From the NCBI GenBank assembly GCA_041611095.1, contig JBFINP010000007.1:16681-80680 (forward strand): a stretch of DNA of 64,000 nucleotides, in the 5' to 3' direction. Positions 23,721 through 31,838 of the stretch are shown piece by piece. The number at the start of each line of letters is the position of its first letter. Position 1 is the stretch's first letter. The DNA is from UBA6912 sp041611095 (GTDB lineage Bacteria > Actinomycetota > Acidimicrobiia > Spongiisociales > UBA5794). The notes under the pieces were generated by a model. It had not been told where the DNA came from, did not search any database, and saw only the letters and a list, made by a program, of their open reading frames with translations. The position numbers and the translations under genes were made by a program.

Positions 23721-24326
23721 ATGGATCACGTCATTCGGCGAAAGGCCCTGTTGGTGCCGGTTCTCGCCTTGCTGTTCTCCTTTGCGACGGTCGGGACCGC
23801 GCAGGCCTCCTGTGCCGAGCGACCGCCCCTCGCTCGAGCGATTGCCGACGCCGAGGCCGTCTTCATCGGCACCGCCGTGCGTCTCGATTGGGACGGTCGT
23901 GTTGCGACGTTCCAGGTCGATGAGATCTGGAAGGGGTCCGTGGAAGGGACCGCCGTCGTCAACGGAGCAGGTGTGGGCATGGCCGAGCTCGAGACTGCCA
24001 AGGCGGAGGGCCAGGATCTGTTCACCAGCGTCGATCGTACGTACGAGCAGGGTGCGCTCTACTTCGTGGTTGCCTACGGGCGAGATGCGGGGGCACTCCT
24101 CGACAGCGGCTGCAGCTACACCCAGACGTATGTGCCTTCGCTGGCGGAGTTCCGTCCGGACAGTGCGCATCCACCGGTGGGTGGCGGGGATGCACCTGGG
24201 CAGCCGGCCGATGCCGACCTCGACCTGGTGGCGGTGCTGGCGGGAGCCGCGCTCCTGGCAGGCGGCCTGGTGTTGGGTGTATACCTGGTTCGGCGCCGCC
24301 GGCGGTCCGGCCCAGCCGCGGTCTGA
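23721..24326 (+). CDS. Secreted, membrane-tethered protein with netrin/TIMP-like domain
   Basis: The 201-residue product has a signal peptide at residues 1-32 (LLVPVLALLFSFATVGTAQA) with cleavage before SCAERPP. A domain of about 110 residues follows with an N-terminal cysteine, ADAEAVFIGTAVRLDW, VATFQVDEIWKG and a late cysteine in DSGCSYTQTY. This layout resembles bacterial NTR/TIMP-like domains. A C-terminal transmembrane helix (VLAGAALLAGGLVLGVYLV) ends in RRRRR. It is probably anchored in the membrane with the domain outside. Function is unknown. The ATG follows GGAGGG by five bases. Confidence 0.7.
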   Translation: MDHVIRRKALLVPVLALLFSFATVGTAQASCAERPPLARAIADAEAVFIGTAVRLDWDGRVATFQVDEIWKGSVEGTAVVNGAGVGMAELETAKAEGQDLFTSVDRTYEQGALYFVVAYGRDAGALLDSGCSYTQTYVPSLAEFRPDSAHPPVGGGDAPGQPADADLDLVAVLAGAALLAGGLVLGVYLVRRRRRSGPAAV

Positions 24327-24382
24327 TCCGCCTGCCGGGCTCACGGCTTTCGTCTCCTCAGCCTCGGTGCGACAGTGGAGGC

Positions 24383-25045
24383 GTGCGCTACGTCTTCGTT
24401 CACAGCCCTCTCCTCGGGCCCAGCACATGGCGATCGGTTGCCGCACTGCTCCGGGGCGATGTCCCCGACCTCAGACCCTTCACAGCGGCTGAGCCTCCGC
24501 TCTGGCGCTCCTACGTCGACCTCGCCGCACACGGCCAGCCGGCCGGCGAGGAACTCGTCGTGGTCGGCCATTCCGGGGCCGGGCCGATGCTTCCCGCGCT
24601 CGCCCACGTCCTCTCTGCCGAAGCGACCGTCTTCGTCGATGCCGTGGTGCCCCCTGCGGGCGGGGTCTACACGACTCCGGAGAACCTACGGCGCCTCATC
24701 GATCAGCACGCCGACGGAGCGTGGCTGCGACCTTGGACCACGTGGTGGACCGAAGATGTGCTCCACCGCAACCTTCCCGATCCGACGCTGCGCGCCGTCA
24801 TCGAGAGTGAACAGCCGAGGGTGCCGCTCGGCTTCTACGACGAAGCCATTCCCATGCCGAACGCATGGAGCGACCGTGCCTGCGGTTACGTCATGCTGAG
24901 CGCTGCCTATGCAGCCGACGCCGATGATGCCGAATGGCGAGGGTGGCCCGTCGAGCGTCTCGACTTCGGTCATCTGGCGACGCTGACGCATCCAGAGCTG
25001 GCGGCGGCAGCCATTGAGGGGGTGACCCGGCGAGCCGTAGGCTGA
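24383..25045 (+). CDS. Alpha/beta hydrolase-fold protein
   Basis: The 220-residue product begins MRYVFVHSPLLGPSTW and has the nucleophile elbow GHSGAG in the segment LVVVGHSGAGPML. This is followed by VVPPAGG and a late histidine in DFGHLATLTHPE that can serve as the catalytic base. This fits a small alpha/beta hydrolase of unknown substrate. It begins with GTG. It converges on the GerMN gene with a 16-base gap. Confidence 0.75.
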   Translation: MRYVFVHSPLLGPSTWRSVAALLRGDVPDLRPFTAAEPPLWRSYVDLAAHGQPAGEELVVVGHSGAGPMLPALAHVLSAEATVFVDAVVPPAGGVYTTPENLRRLIDQHADGAWLRPWTTWWTEDVLHRNLPDPTLRAVIESEQPRVPLGFYDEAIPMPNAWSDRACGYVMLSAAYAADADDAEWRGWPVERLDFGHLATLTHPELAAAAIEGVTRRAVG

Positions 25046-25061
25046 CCTCGAGCCAACGGGC

Positions 25062-25808
25062 TCAGCCCTGTGCCCTCCACTCGGCGAGCTGGCGCTCCCA
25101 ATCGGTCCGCGTCACGATCTGGCACTCCGACTGGAGAAGGTTCCAAAAGGCATCGCAGCTGCCGTCGAGCCGGTATTCCACGGAGTCGATGGTGTCGAAC
25201 TGGAACACATTGGCGTTGAGATTGGCCACGAAGAACTGACTCCCCGTCGACGTCGAGATGTTCTCGATGCCGGCGAGCCCGGTGAAGTCGACCGTCGCTT
25301 GGCCCCCTCCGAGGTCGATGCCCGCCAGCGCGTCCGACGTGTCCGTCGAGAAGAAGGAGACGAACCCCAGCTCTCGCTCGGCGTCGTCCGGCCCCTTGAC
25401 GAGCTCCTGGAAAGTGCTCGTGAGCACGAGGTCGGTCGTCGGGACCACCCGGTACACGTAGGACGCCGCGGTGGGCACCGTCGAGGCGCCGCACGTGTAG
25501 TACACCCGCAGCACCGTGCCGGCACCGGTCTCGGGAGCGTCCTCGCGGCACTCAGGGGCCGCCGGCGCTGGAACACCCGGGTCCCCGGGATCGACCGCCG
25601 GCTCGCCGTCACCGATCGTCGGTGCGGGTGCGCCGGGGAATGGTGCGATCGAGGTCGTCGTGGTCCGCGCCGCGGCCGCAGCGGCCAGCGCCGTGGGATC
25701 GGGCGGTCGGATCACCCGCAGGAACGCGGCGAGGATGACCAACGCCAGCACGATCGTCAAGGCGGTGATGAGCAGCTGCTGGAGGATCTGGAGCGCACGC
25801 GGGTTCAT
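25062..25808 (-). CDS. Membrane-anchored GerMN-domain protein
   Basis: The 248-residue protein has an N-terminal transmembrane helix (ALTIVLALVILAAFL), a Pro/Thr/Ala-rich linker, and a GerMN domain at about residues 95-220. The domain carries VYRVVPTTDLVLTSTFQELV, KGPDDAERELGF and FFSTDTSDAL. GerMN domains occur in sporulation proteins but also in actinobacterial lipoproteins unrelated to spores, so a cell-envelope role is more likely. The ATG at 25808 begins MNPRALQILQQLL; the upstream extension is not protein-like. Confidence 0.75.
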   Translation of the reverse strand: MNPRALQILQQLLITALTIVLALVILAAFLRVIRPPDPTALAAAAAARTTTTSIAPFPGAPAPTIGDGEPAVDPGDPGVPAPAAPECREDAPETGAGTVLRVYYTCGASTVPTAASYVYRVVPTTDLVLTSTFQELVKGPDDAERELGFVSFFSTDTSDALAGIDLGGGQATVDFTGLAGIENISTSTGSQFFVANLNANVFQFDTIDSVEYRLDGSCDAFWNLLQSECQIVTRTDWERQLAEWRAQG

Positions 25809-25975
25809 GAGGTGAGAGGACGTTAACTCGTTTCTCGCGAAGCAGGCTTCGAGCGAGTCTGATTCGACGGCCTCCCGGCCGGCCCGTCGTGCGGTGCGGC
25901 GGCAGCGCCACCACACCGCGTGTGACTGGGAACGCGGAGCGTCTCCCCGTCACTCCCCCTTGGTTCGCTTCGCTG
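25809..25975. other. Intergenic stretch without a gene
   Basis: No coding frame is convincing. It contains short palindromes, GAAGCAGGCTTC (about 25839-25850) and CACACCGCGTGTG, and the string TTCGAGCGAGTC. The latter resembles TTCGAGCGAGGCGAGTC in the groL downstream repeat. Confidence 0.5.
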
Positions 25976-26572
25976 TCAGATCCAGGCTTCGGCGCGGTAG
26001 CGGTGTTGTTCGGTTCGCCACTCCCGCTCGAGGAGGCCCCAGATGCTGTGGTCCATCCAGACGTTCCCCACCTTCACGTCGTCGCGCAGCGTGCCCTCGT
26101 GAATGAAGCCCAGCTTCTCGGCCACACGTTCCGAGCTGCGGTTGCCGACGGCGATGCGGACAACGATGCGGTGCAGGTCGAGATCCTCGAATCCGAAGCG
26201 GAGGATGCGGGCCACGGCCTCGGTACAGACGCCCGTCCGTGTTGCGTCGCTGCGCACCCAGTAGCCGACCTCTCCGACGGCGTTCGCCCGAGAGACGAAC
26301 CAGATCGATACATTTCCGAGGTGGCGGTCCGGGTCCGAGTCGCGCCGGATGGCGAAGTCGTACGCCCGGCCCTCGCTCCACGCTCCTGCAGACTCTCTGA
26401 TGAACTGCTGCGTGGTCGAGCGTGTGTAGTTGTCGTGAGCCCACGGAAGGTACTGCGCCAGCTCGGGCAGCGACGCCAGGACGGCCTCGTCGACGGAAGC
26501 CACGTCCCGGCGCCGGAACGGCCGGAGGCTGAACCGGGGGGTGTACAACACGGTGCTCGGCGAGGGGGCCAT
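25976..26572 (-). CDS. GNAT N-acetyltransferase, RimJ/RimL type
   Basis: The 198-residue product has the RimJ/RimL layout. The N-terminal LYTPRFSLRPFRRRDVASVD comes first, then VGEVGYWVRSDATRTGVCTE as the region before the acetyl-CoA loop, and EAVARILRFGFEDLDLHRI. The C-terminal motif is GNRSSERVAEKLGFIHEG. These enzymes acetylate protein N-termini, amino sugars or antibiotics; the substrate here is not identifiable. It starts at 26572 with ATG and is divergent from the NUDIX gene at 26663. Confidence 0.85.
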   Translation of the reverse strand: MAPSPSTVLYTPRFSLRPFRRRDVASVDEAVLASLPELAQYLPWAHDNYTRSTTQQFIRESAGAWSEGRAYDFAIRRDSDPDRHLGNVSIWFVSRANAVGEVGYWVRSDATRTGVCTEAVARILRFGFEDLDLHRIVVRIAVGNRSSERVAEKLGFIHEGTLRDDVKVGNVWMDHSIWGLLEREWRTEQHRYRAEAWI

Positions 26573-26662
26573 CGCTGCGGAGACTATCGCCTCCGACGTC
26601 GCCTCGGAGACGGAGGCCGAGCCCGGCCCGCAGCGCCGAGCACCTCCTTTAGTGTCACCACG

Positions 26663-27208
26663 ATGCTCGACATCTGGACGCGTCTGCGCGGGCTCCCCGA
26701 CGTCGACCCGGGGACCATCGCCCGCGCCGCGGTGCTCGTGCCCTTGTATCAGGACCACGACGGGTTGGTCCGCATCCTCCTCACCAAGCGACCGGACGAC
26801 ATGCGGACGCACCCCGGCGACGTTGTGTTCCCCGGCGGTCGGATCGAGCCGGGGGAGTCGCCGGTCGAGGCGGCGATCCGCGAGGCGTGGGAAGAGGTCG
26901 CTCTCCCTGCTGACCGTGTCGAGGTGCTCGGCGGGCTGCATCCGGTGACGACGCGGGATCGTGACAACTGGATCGTGCCCGTCGTCGCCCGCATCGCCCG
27001 GCCCGAGGAGCTCACCCCGGATCCTCGTGAGGTCGAGGCGATCATCGAGCCGACTCTCGTCGAGCTGCTGGACGAGTCGAGTTGGCGTACCTCCGACTGG
27101 ATGGGCTCCCAGTTGTGGTTCTACGACTTCCCCGAAGGCACGCTGTGGGGGGCGACGGCGTTCATGGTGCGCCAGCTCCTCGGGCTGATACGGGGGTCCC
27201 GGCCGTAG
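26663..27208 (+). CDS. NUDIX hydrolase, CoA pyrophosphatase-like
   Basis: The 181-residue protein carries TKRPDDMRTHPGDVVFPGG leading into the NUDIX box GRIEPGESPVEAAIREAWEE. This is the layout of NudL/YeaB-type coenzyme A pyrophosphatases, which cleave CoA to 4'-phosphopantetheine and 3',5'-ADP. The HPGDVVFPGGR segment just before the box is the CoA-specific signature. ATG at 26663 lies seven bases after a TAGTGT -10 box (26650-26655) without a Shine-Dalgarno, suggesting a leaderless transcript. Confidence 0.85.
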   Translation: MLDIWTRLRGLPDVDPGTIARAAVLVPLYQDHDGLVRILLTKRPDDMRTHPGDVVFPGGRIEPGESPVEAAIREAWEEVALPADRVEVLGGLHPVTTRDRDNWIVPVVARIARPEELTPDPREVEAIIEPTLVELLDESSWRTSDWMGSQLWFYDFPEGTLWGATAFMVRQLLGLIRGSRP

Positions 27209-27256
27209 CGCCCGGCCGCTCGGTAACCTCGGCGCACCCGATATGGAGGTCCACCC

Positions 27257-28051
27257 TTGGAGCTCGCCGGCAAGGTCGTCGCCGTCACCGGTGGCGCAAG
27301 TGGCATCGGCCGGGCTCTCGCCGTCAGGTTCGCCGCCGAGGGTGCGGCGGTCGCCGTGCTCGACCTGGACGGTGACGGAGCGGCGGCGGTCGCTGCAGAG
27401 ACCGGTGGGAGGTCGTGGCCCCTCGACGTGACCGACGAGGATGCGACTCGGGCAGCCGTCACGGCCATCGAGGAGTCCCTCGGCCCCATCGACCTGCTGT
27501 GTCTCAACGCCGGTGTCGCAACGGGTGGCGGCGTCGAGGCCCCCGACGAAGCCTGGCAGCGCACGTGGGAGGTCAACTTCATGTCGCATGTGTGGGCGCT
27601 GCGCGCCGTGCTTCCATCCATGCTGGCGAGGCGTGAGGGGTACCTGCTGCACACGGCATCGGCCGCCGGGTTGCTCACCAACATCGGCGCCGCGCCCTAC
27701 GCGGTGACCAAGCACGCCGTCGTCGCCCTCGCCGAGTGGCTGGCGCTGACGTATGGCGACCGCGGTATCACCGTCTCCTGTCTGTGCCCGCAGTTCGTCG
27801 ACACGCCGATGCTGGACCTCTTCGACGAGGGCGGGGACATGCGGCAGTGGGTGCACAGCGTGGCCATCGGGCCCGATGCGGTCGCCGAGGTGGTCGTGCA
27901 GGGGCTACGCGACGAGCGGTTCCTCATCCTGCCGCACCCGGAGGTTGCGGCGTTCTTCGCACGCAAGGCCACCGACTACGACCGCTGGCTGGCGGGCATG
28001 CGCAAGCTCCAGCAGAGCGTCGGGTACGAGCCGCCGATGTTCGGCGTCTGA
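27257..28051 (+). CDS. SDR family NAD(P)-dependent oxidoreductase
   Basis: The 264-residue short-chain dehydrogenase has the cofactor loop TGGASGIGRAL at residues 11-21 and LNAGVAT. The catalytic YxxxK is Y148 and K152 in YAVTKHA, preceded by the serine in TASAAGLL. An aspartate after the second strand (VLDLDGDG) favours NAD over NADP. The substrate is unknown. The start is TTG at 27257, supported by GGAGG ten bases upstream. A TAACCT -10-like box lies at about 27223. Confidence 0.9.
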   Translation: MELAGKVVAVTGGASGIGRALAVRFAAEGAAVAVLDLDGDGAAAVAAETGGRSWPLDVTDEDATRAAVTAIEESLGPIDLLCLNAGVATGGGVEAPDEAWQRTWEVNFMSHVWALRAVLPSMLARREGYLLHTASAAGLLTNIGAAPYAVTKHAVVALAEWLALTYGDRGITVSCLCPQFVDTPMLDLFDEGGDMRQWVHSVAIGPDAVAEVVVQGLRDERFLILPHPEVAAFFARKATDYDRWLAGMRKLQQSVGYEPPMFGV

Positions 28052-28063
28052 CTGGGGGCGGCG

Positions 28064-29092
28064 TCAGGCCGAGTCGGGAAAGACGACGACCTCGTCGATA
28101 CCGATGTCGACCCGGTCGCCGGGGGACACGAAGCTGTTTGATCCGATGCGGGACGTGATGCGGCGTCCGTCGGCGAGCTCGATGACCAGGAGCTGGTCGT
28201 GCCCGTAGTACTCCCGGCCGACCACGACGGCGGCGCCGTCCGTGGCCGGGGTGGGGTGCACCCACTCGGGCCGGATCATCACCCGCACGTCGCCACGGAG
28301 GTCTCCGAACTGAGGGAACGTGCCCATCGATGTGACCACGCGCCCGACGTCGGCGTGACCGTCGATGAACTCGCTCTCGCCGACGAACTCACCGATCCAG
28401 GGTGTTGCCGGACGGCGGTAGATCTCCCGGGGGGTGCCGACCTGCTGGACGGTCCCGTCGCGCATCACCGCAACGACGTCGGCGATCGCCAGCGCCTCCT
28501 CCTGGTCGTGGGTGACGAAGATCGCCGTTGCTTCGGCCTCGGTGAGGATGCTTCGCACGTCCCGGCGCATCCGGTCCCGCAGGGTGGCGTCGAGGTTGGA
28601 GAACGGCTCATCGAGCAGGATCACTGCCGGCTCGGGCGCCAGGGCTCGTGCCAGCGCCACTCGTTGTTGTTCGCCGCCGGACAACTCGTGCGGCATGCGT
28701 TCACCCAAGCCGCCGAGCCCGACGAGGTCAAGGACGGCGCCGACGCGCCGGTCGGAGCCTCGCTCGAGGCCATACGCCACGTTGGCGCCGACGCTCATGT
28801 GGGGAAACAAGGCGTAGTCCTGGAACACCATGCCCACGCGCCGTTGCTCCGGGGGCAGGCTCATCGTCCCGTCCACCACCGTGCGGCCGGCGATCTCCAC
28901 CGCCCCCCGATCGGGACGCTCGAACCCGGCCACCACTCGCAACGCAGTCGTCTTCCCGCATCCCGAGGGTCCCAGCAAGGCGAGGATGGCGCCCGTCGGT
29001 ACCTCGAGCTCGAAGTCGTCCAAGGCCATGGCGTCGCCGAAGCTCTTCGTGAGGCGGTGGCAGTGGATCGCCGGAGGCACCATGCGGTTCAC
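28064..29092 (-). CDS. Iron(III)-type ABC transporter ATP-binding protein
   Basis: This is the ATPase of a ferric-type importer. The 342-residue protein has Walker A GPSGCGKTT at 41-49, the LSGGEQQR signature at 137-144, and Walker B VILLDEPFSNLD at 158-169. A switch histidine is in FVTHDQEEAL. The C-terminal TOBE domain (about 240-340) has VMIRPEWVHP. The GTG at 29092 overlaps the permease stop by four bases; ATG at 29083 is an alternative. The gene order SBP-permease-ATPase and the single long permease point to the FbpABC/FutABC type. Confidence 0.9.
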   Translation of the reverse strand: MNRMVPPAIHCHRLTKSFGDAMALDDFELEVPTGAILALLGPSGCGKTTALRVVAGFERPDRGAVEIAGRTVVDGTMSLPPEQRRVGMVFQDYALFPHMSVGANVAYGLERGSDRRVGAVLDLVGLGGLGERMPHELSGGEQQRVALARALAPEPAVILLDEPFSNLDATLRDRMRRDVRSILTEAEATAIFVTHDQEEALAIADVVAVMRDGTVQQVGTPREIYRRPATPWIGEFVGESEFIDGHADVGRVVTSMGTFPQFGDLRGDVRVMIRPEWVHPTPATDGAAVVVGREYYGHDQLLVIELADGRRITSRIGSNSFVSPGDRVDIGIDEVVVFPDSA

Positions 29093-30720
29093 AGCGCTCT
29101 CCGGGGGCGAATCACCAGCAGGTACATCGGCACGGCCGATACGAGAAGCAGGACGAGCGCCGGTGCAGCCGCCCGTGCGTAGAACAGATCGTTGGTGGTA
29201 CTCCACACCCGGACTGCAAGCGTGTCGAAGCCGGTGGGGCGGAGCAGGAGTGTCGCCGGCAGCTCCTTCATCGTTGTCAGGAACACCAGGGCCCCACCCA
29301 CCAGCAGGCCCTTCCACATCAGAGGCACCGTGATGTTCCACAGGGTCGCCAGCGACCCTCGCCCCAACCCGCGTGACGCTTCCTCCAGGTTGGGGTCGAC
29401 CTGGAGGAGGGCCGCTTCGCCGGCGCTCACGGCCTGGGCCAGGAACAGCGCTGCGTAGACGAGCACGAGCAGGGTGAACGACTGGTAGAGCCCACCGAGG
29501 TAGTTGGCGGCGAAGAAGACGACGGCGAGGGCCACCGTGATGTGGGGGAGCGAGAAGATGACGTACACCGCCCGGCGGAGCCACCTGCTCGCCGCTCCCG
29601 GGTGGCGGACCGCCAGCACCACCACGGGGAGGGCGGCGGCCATGGCGAGCACTGCGGCGACGAGTGACCCGGTCAGCGACCCGGCGACGGCGCCCCATCG
29701 CATGTCGATCGTCTGGCCGCCCGCCACGCCGCGGATCAACCACGCGCTCAGCACGCCGATCGGTAGCGCCAAGCCGGCGAAGGTCAGCACGCCGAGCCCC
29801 CCGTACGCGACGGCCCGTCCCCGCCGCGAGAGCTTCACGAGCGGTGGCAATCGGCGAGGTCGCGTCCCGAAGTAGGCGGCTCGCCCCCGGGTCCGCTGCT
29901 CGCCCCACACGATCACGAGGGCCAGCGCGATGAGGACCAGCGCCAGCACTGCAGCCGGCGTGCGGTCCAGCCGGCCCTGGTACTGGGCATAGATGACTCG
30001 GGTGAACACGTCGAATCCCATGAGCGACACACCGCCGAAGTCCGAGAGCGTGTAGAGGGCGGCGAGCAGCGACCCGGCGGCGACGGCGGGGCGCAACTGG
30101 GGGAGTACCACCGTGCGGAACGCCCTCCAGGCCCCGGCGCCCAGCGAGCGGGCCGCTTCCTCGTGTGCCGGGTCGAGATTGCGGAAGGCGGCACGGGCCA
30201 CGAGGAACACGTACGGATACGTGGACAGGGTCAGCGTCAGCCAGGCTCCGAACCCACCGGAGATCGAAGGAAGGGCGAAGCCCGTCACGTCGGCGAACAG
30301 GCCACGACCTCCGAAGAACGACAGCAGTGCAAGGGCGATGACATACGACGGGATGACCAGCGGGAGGGAGACCAGCACGGTCCATGTCCCCTTGCCGGGC
30401 AGGTCGGAGCGTACGAGGAGCCAGGCCGCCGTCACGCCGATCGCCGCTGCGGCAGCTGTGACGAGCAACGTGAAGACGATCGAGCGAACCAGCAGCGCCA
30501 TCGTTCTGCCGGCGAGGATCGTGTCGATGACCACGTCACCACCGCCGAACACCCGCACGACCAGCGAACCGATGGGCACGAGTGCGGGCAGTACGACGGC
30601 GAAACCGAGCACCCACATCCAGCGAGGGGCGCCGTGGACTCCCGGTCGCGGTGGGGCGAGAACGGGCTGGCCGGTCTCGGAACCGGCCGGGGCCGGGGCG
30701 AGCCCGACCGGCTCGCTCAC
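29089..30720 (-). CDS. Iron(III)-type ABC transporter permease (fused double unit)
   Basis: The 543-residue protein has about twelve membrane segments and two EAA loops, EEAARSLGAGAWRAFRTVVL and EEASRGLGRGSLATLWNITV. It is thus the duplicated permease found in FbpB-type ferric importers. Both loops are intact. It starts with GTG overlapping the stop of the substrate-binding gene by four bases and overlaps the ATPase gene by four bases, a tightly coupled operon. Confidence 0.9.
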   Translation of the reverse strand: MSEPVGLAPAPAGSETGQPVLAPPRPGVHGAPRWMWVLGFAVVLPALVPIGSLVVRVFGGGDVVIDTILAGRTMALLVRSIVFTLLVTAAAAAIGVTAAWLLVRSDLPGKGTWTVLVSLPLVIPSYVIALALLSFFGGRGLFADVTGFALPSISGGFGAWLTLTLSTYPYVFLVARAAFRNLDPAHEEAARSLGAGAWRAFRTVVLPQLRPAVAAGSLLAALYTLSDFGGVSLMGFDVFTRVIYAQYQGRLDRTPAAVLALVLIALALVIVWGEQRTRGRAAYFGTRPRRLPPLVKLSRRGRAVAYGGLGVLTFAGLALPIGVLSAWLIRGVAGGQTIDMRWGAVAGSLTGSLVAAVLAMAAALPVVVLAVRHPGAASRWLRRAVYVIFSLPHITVALAVVFFAANYLGGLYQSFTLLVLVYAALFLAQAVSAGEAALLQVDPNLEEASRGLGRGSLATLWNITVPLMWKGLLVGGALVFLTTMKELPATLLLRPTGFDTLAVRVWSTTNDLFYARAAAPALVLLLVSAVPMYLLVIRPRRAL

Positions 30721-31718
30721 AAGAGGCCGGCCTCGGCAACCAGATCGGTGGCCCGGTCGAGCACTCCGGCGAGGTCGGACAGCGAGAGCTCCGGCGGGTT
30801 GAGTGAGTCGAGGGAGGGCAGCTCCGGGTTGGCGGAGACGCCGGCGGCCAGGGGGTATTCGAAGGTCTCGTCGGCGAAGTACTGCTGGGCGTCCGCCGAG
30901 AGCAGGTATTCCACGAAACGATCGGAAGCCTCTCGATGGGGTGACGACGCCAGGATCCCCACGCCGGCGGGCATGACCAGCGAGCCCGCTCCACCGCCCG
31001 TCATGAAGTAGTTGGTGGCGACGACGCCTTCACCTTCTTCGGCGATGCGGCGGAACAGGTAGTAGTGGTTGACGAGACCTGCGTCGACCTCGCCCGAGTC
31101 GACGGCGGTGACGATCACCGAGTTGCTCGGATACGTGGGGGCCCCGCCCTCGGCGAGGGTGCGGAGCCAGTCGAGGGTGGCGTCCTCACCGTCGATGAGG
31201 ATCTTGGCGGCCACGAAGGCGAGAAACGAGCCGTTCGTCGGTGCGACGGCAAGGCGACCGGCCCACTCCGCTGTGGCCAGATCATCCTCGGTCTCGGGGA
31301 GCGTTGCCGGATCGACCGTTGTCGTGTCGTAGACGATCACCCTCGCCCGCCCGGAGACGCCGATCCAGCGGCCGGCGTCGTCCGAGAACTCGGCCGGCAC
31401 CTGTGCGAGGGTGGCATCGTCGAGGTCGGTGAACAAACCGCTGAGCGCCACGCTGCCCAGCGACGCCGGGTCTTGGGCGAAGAACACGTCGGCGGGCGAG
31501 CCCTCGCCCTCCTCGAGGATGGTTGCCGCCAGCTCGGCACTGTCGCCGTAGCGGACGCTGACATCGATGCCGGTCTCGGTCTCGAACCTGTCGATGAGGG
31601 GCGCAACCAGCTCCTCGCTGCGGCCCGAATACACGGTGAGCGACTCGTCGTCGCCGCCACAGGCGACGGAGACGAGGGCGAAGGCGAGCAGGGCGATGGC
31701 GAGGGATGGGCGTCTCAT
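30717..31718 (-). CDS. Iron(III)-type ABC transporter substrate-binding lipoprotein
   Basis: The 333-residue protein has a lipoprotein signal ending VSVACGG with the lipid cysteine at residue 20. It has the start LTVYSGRSEELVAPLIDRFE typical of FbpA/FutA proteins. The adjacent tyrosines in LVNHYYLFRR match the iron-binding pair of ferric-binding proteins. These features favour Fe3+ over other ligands. ATG at 31718 has GAGAGAG upstream. It is first in the operon and is read from a promoter whose -10 box overlaps an inverted repeat at 31762-31773. Confidence 0.92.
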   Translation of the reverse strand: MRRPSLAIALLAFALVSVACGGDDESLTVYSGRSEELVAPLIDRFETETGIDVSVRYGDSAELAATILEEGEGSPADVFFAQDPASLGSVALSGLFTDLDDATLAQVPAEFSDDAGRWIGVSGRARVIVYDTTTVDPATLPETEDDLATAEWAGRLAVAPTNGSFLAFVAAKILIDGEDATLDWLRTLAEGGAPTYPSNSVIVTAVDSGEVDAGLVNHYYLFRRIAEEGEGVVATNYFMTGGGAGSLVMPAGVGILASSPHREASDRFVEYLLSADAQQYFADETFEYPLAAGVSANPELPSLDSLNPPELSLSDLAGVLDRATDLVAEAGLL

Positions 31719-31761
31719 GGCTCTCTCGATGCGGCGACAGAACGGCGGTACGGTATTTCTA

Positions 31762-31791
31762 CTATCACGATAGGGCAAATCAGCCTGACAA
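31762..31791 (-). promoter_or_regulatory. Promoter of the iron transporter operon with overlapping operator
   Basis: On the minus strand, TTGTCA (31791-31786) and TGATAG (31767-31762) are separated by 18 bases. The perfect inverted repeat CTATC-AC-GATAG (31762-31773) covers the -10 box. A second one, CCTGAC-N7-GTCAGG, lies at 31784-31802. They are candidate binding sites of the divergent DtxR-type regulator; this is an inference. Confidence 0.5.
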
Positions 31792-31804
31792 GAAGCGTCA
31801 GGGC

Positions 31805-31831
31805 AGCCTTACGTCGCTGTCAGATTAGGCT
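31805..31831 (+). promoter_or_regulatory. Operator-like inverted repeat at the dtxR start
   Basis: AGCCT (31805-31809) and AGGCT (31827-31831) are inverted, with flanking TTA/ATT giving partial resemblance to iron boxes rich in TTAGG. The right arm contains TAGGCT, which would be the -10 box seven bases before the regulator ATG at 31839. Autoregulation is possible. No good -35 box is seen. Confidence 0.35.
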
Positions 31832-31838
31832 CGCTGCG

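Noticed and set aside
21813..24446. 877-codon open frame on the minus strand opposite groL and the following genes
   Set aside because: It is an antisense shadow of high-GC coding sequence. The translation is rich in H, R, D and Q without any family signature, and groL is certain on the other strand.
28064..30385. One long minus-strand frame spanning the ABC ATPase and part of the permease
   Set aside because: The upstream part is out of frame with the permease and low in hydrophobic residues. The ATPase and permease are separate genes with a four-base GTGA overlap.
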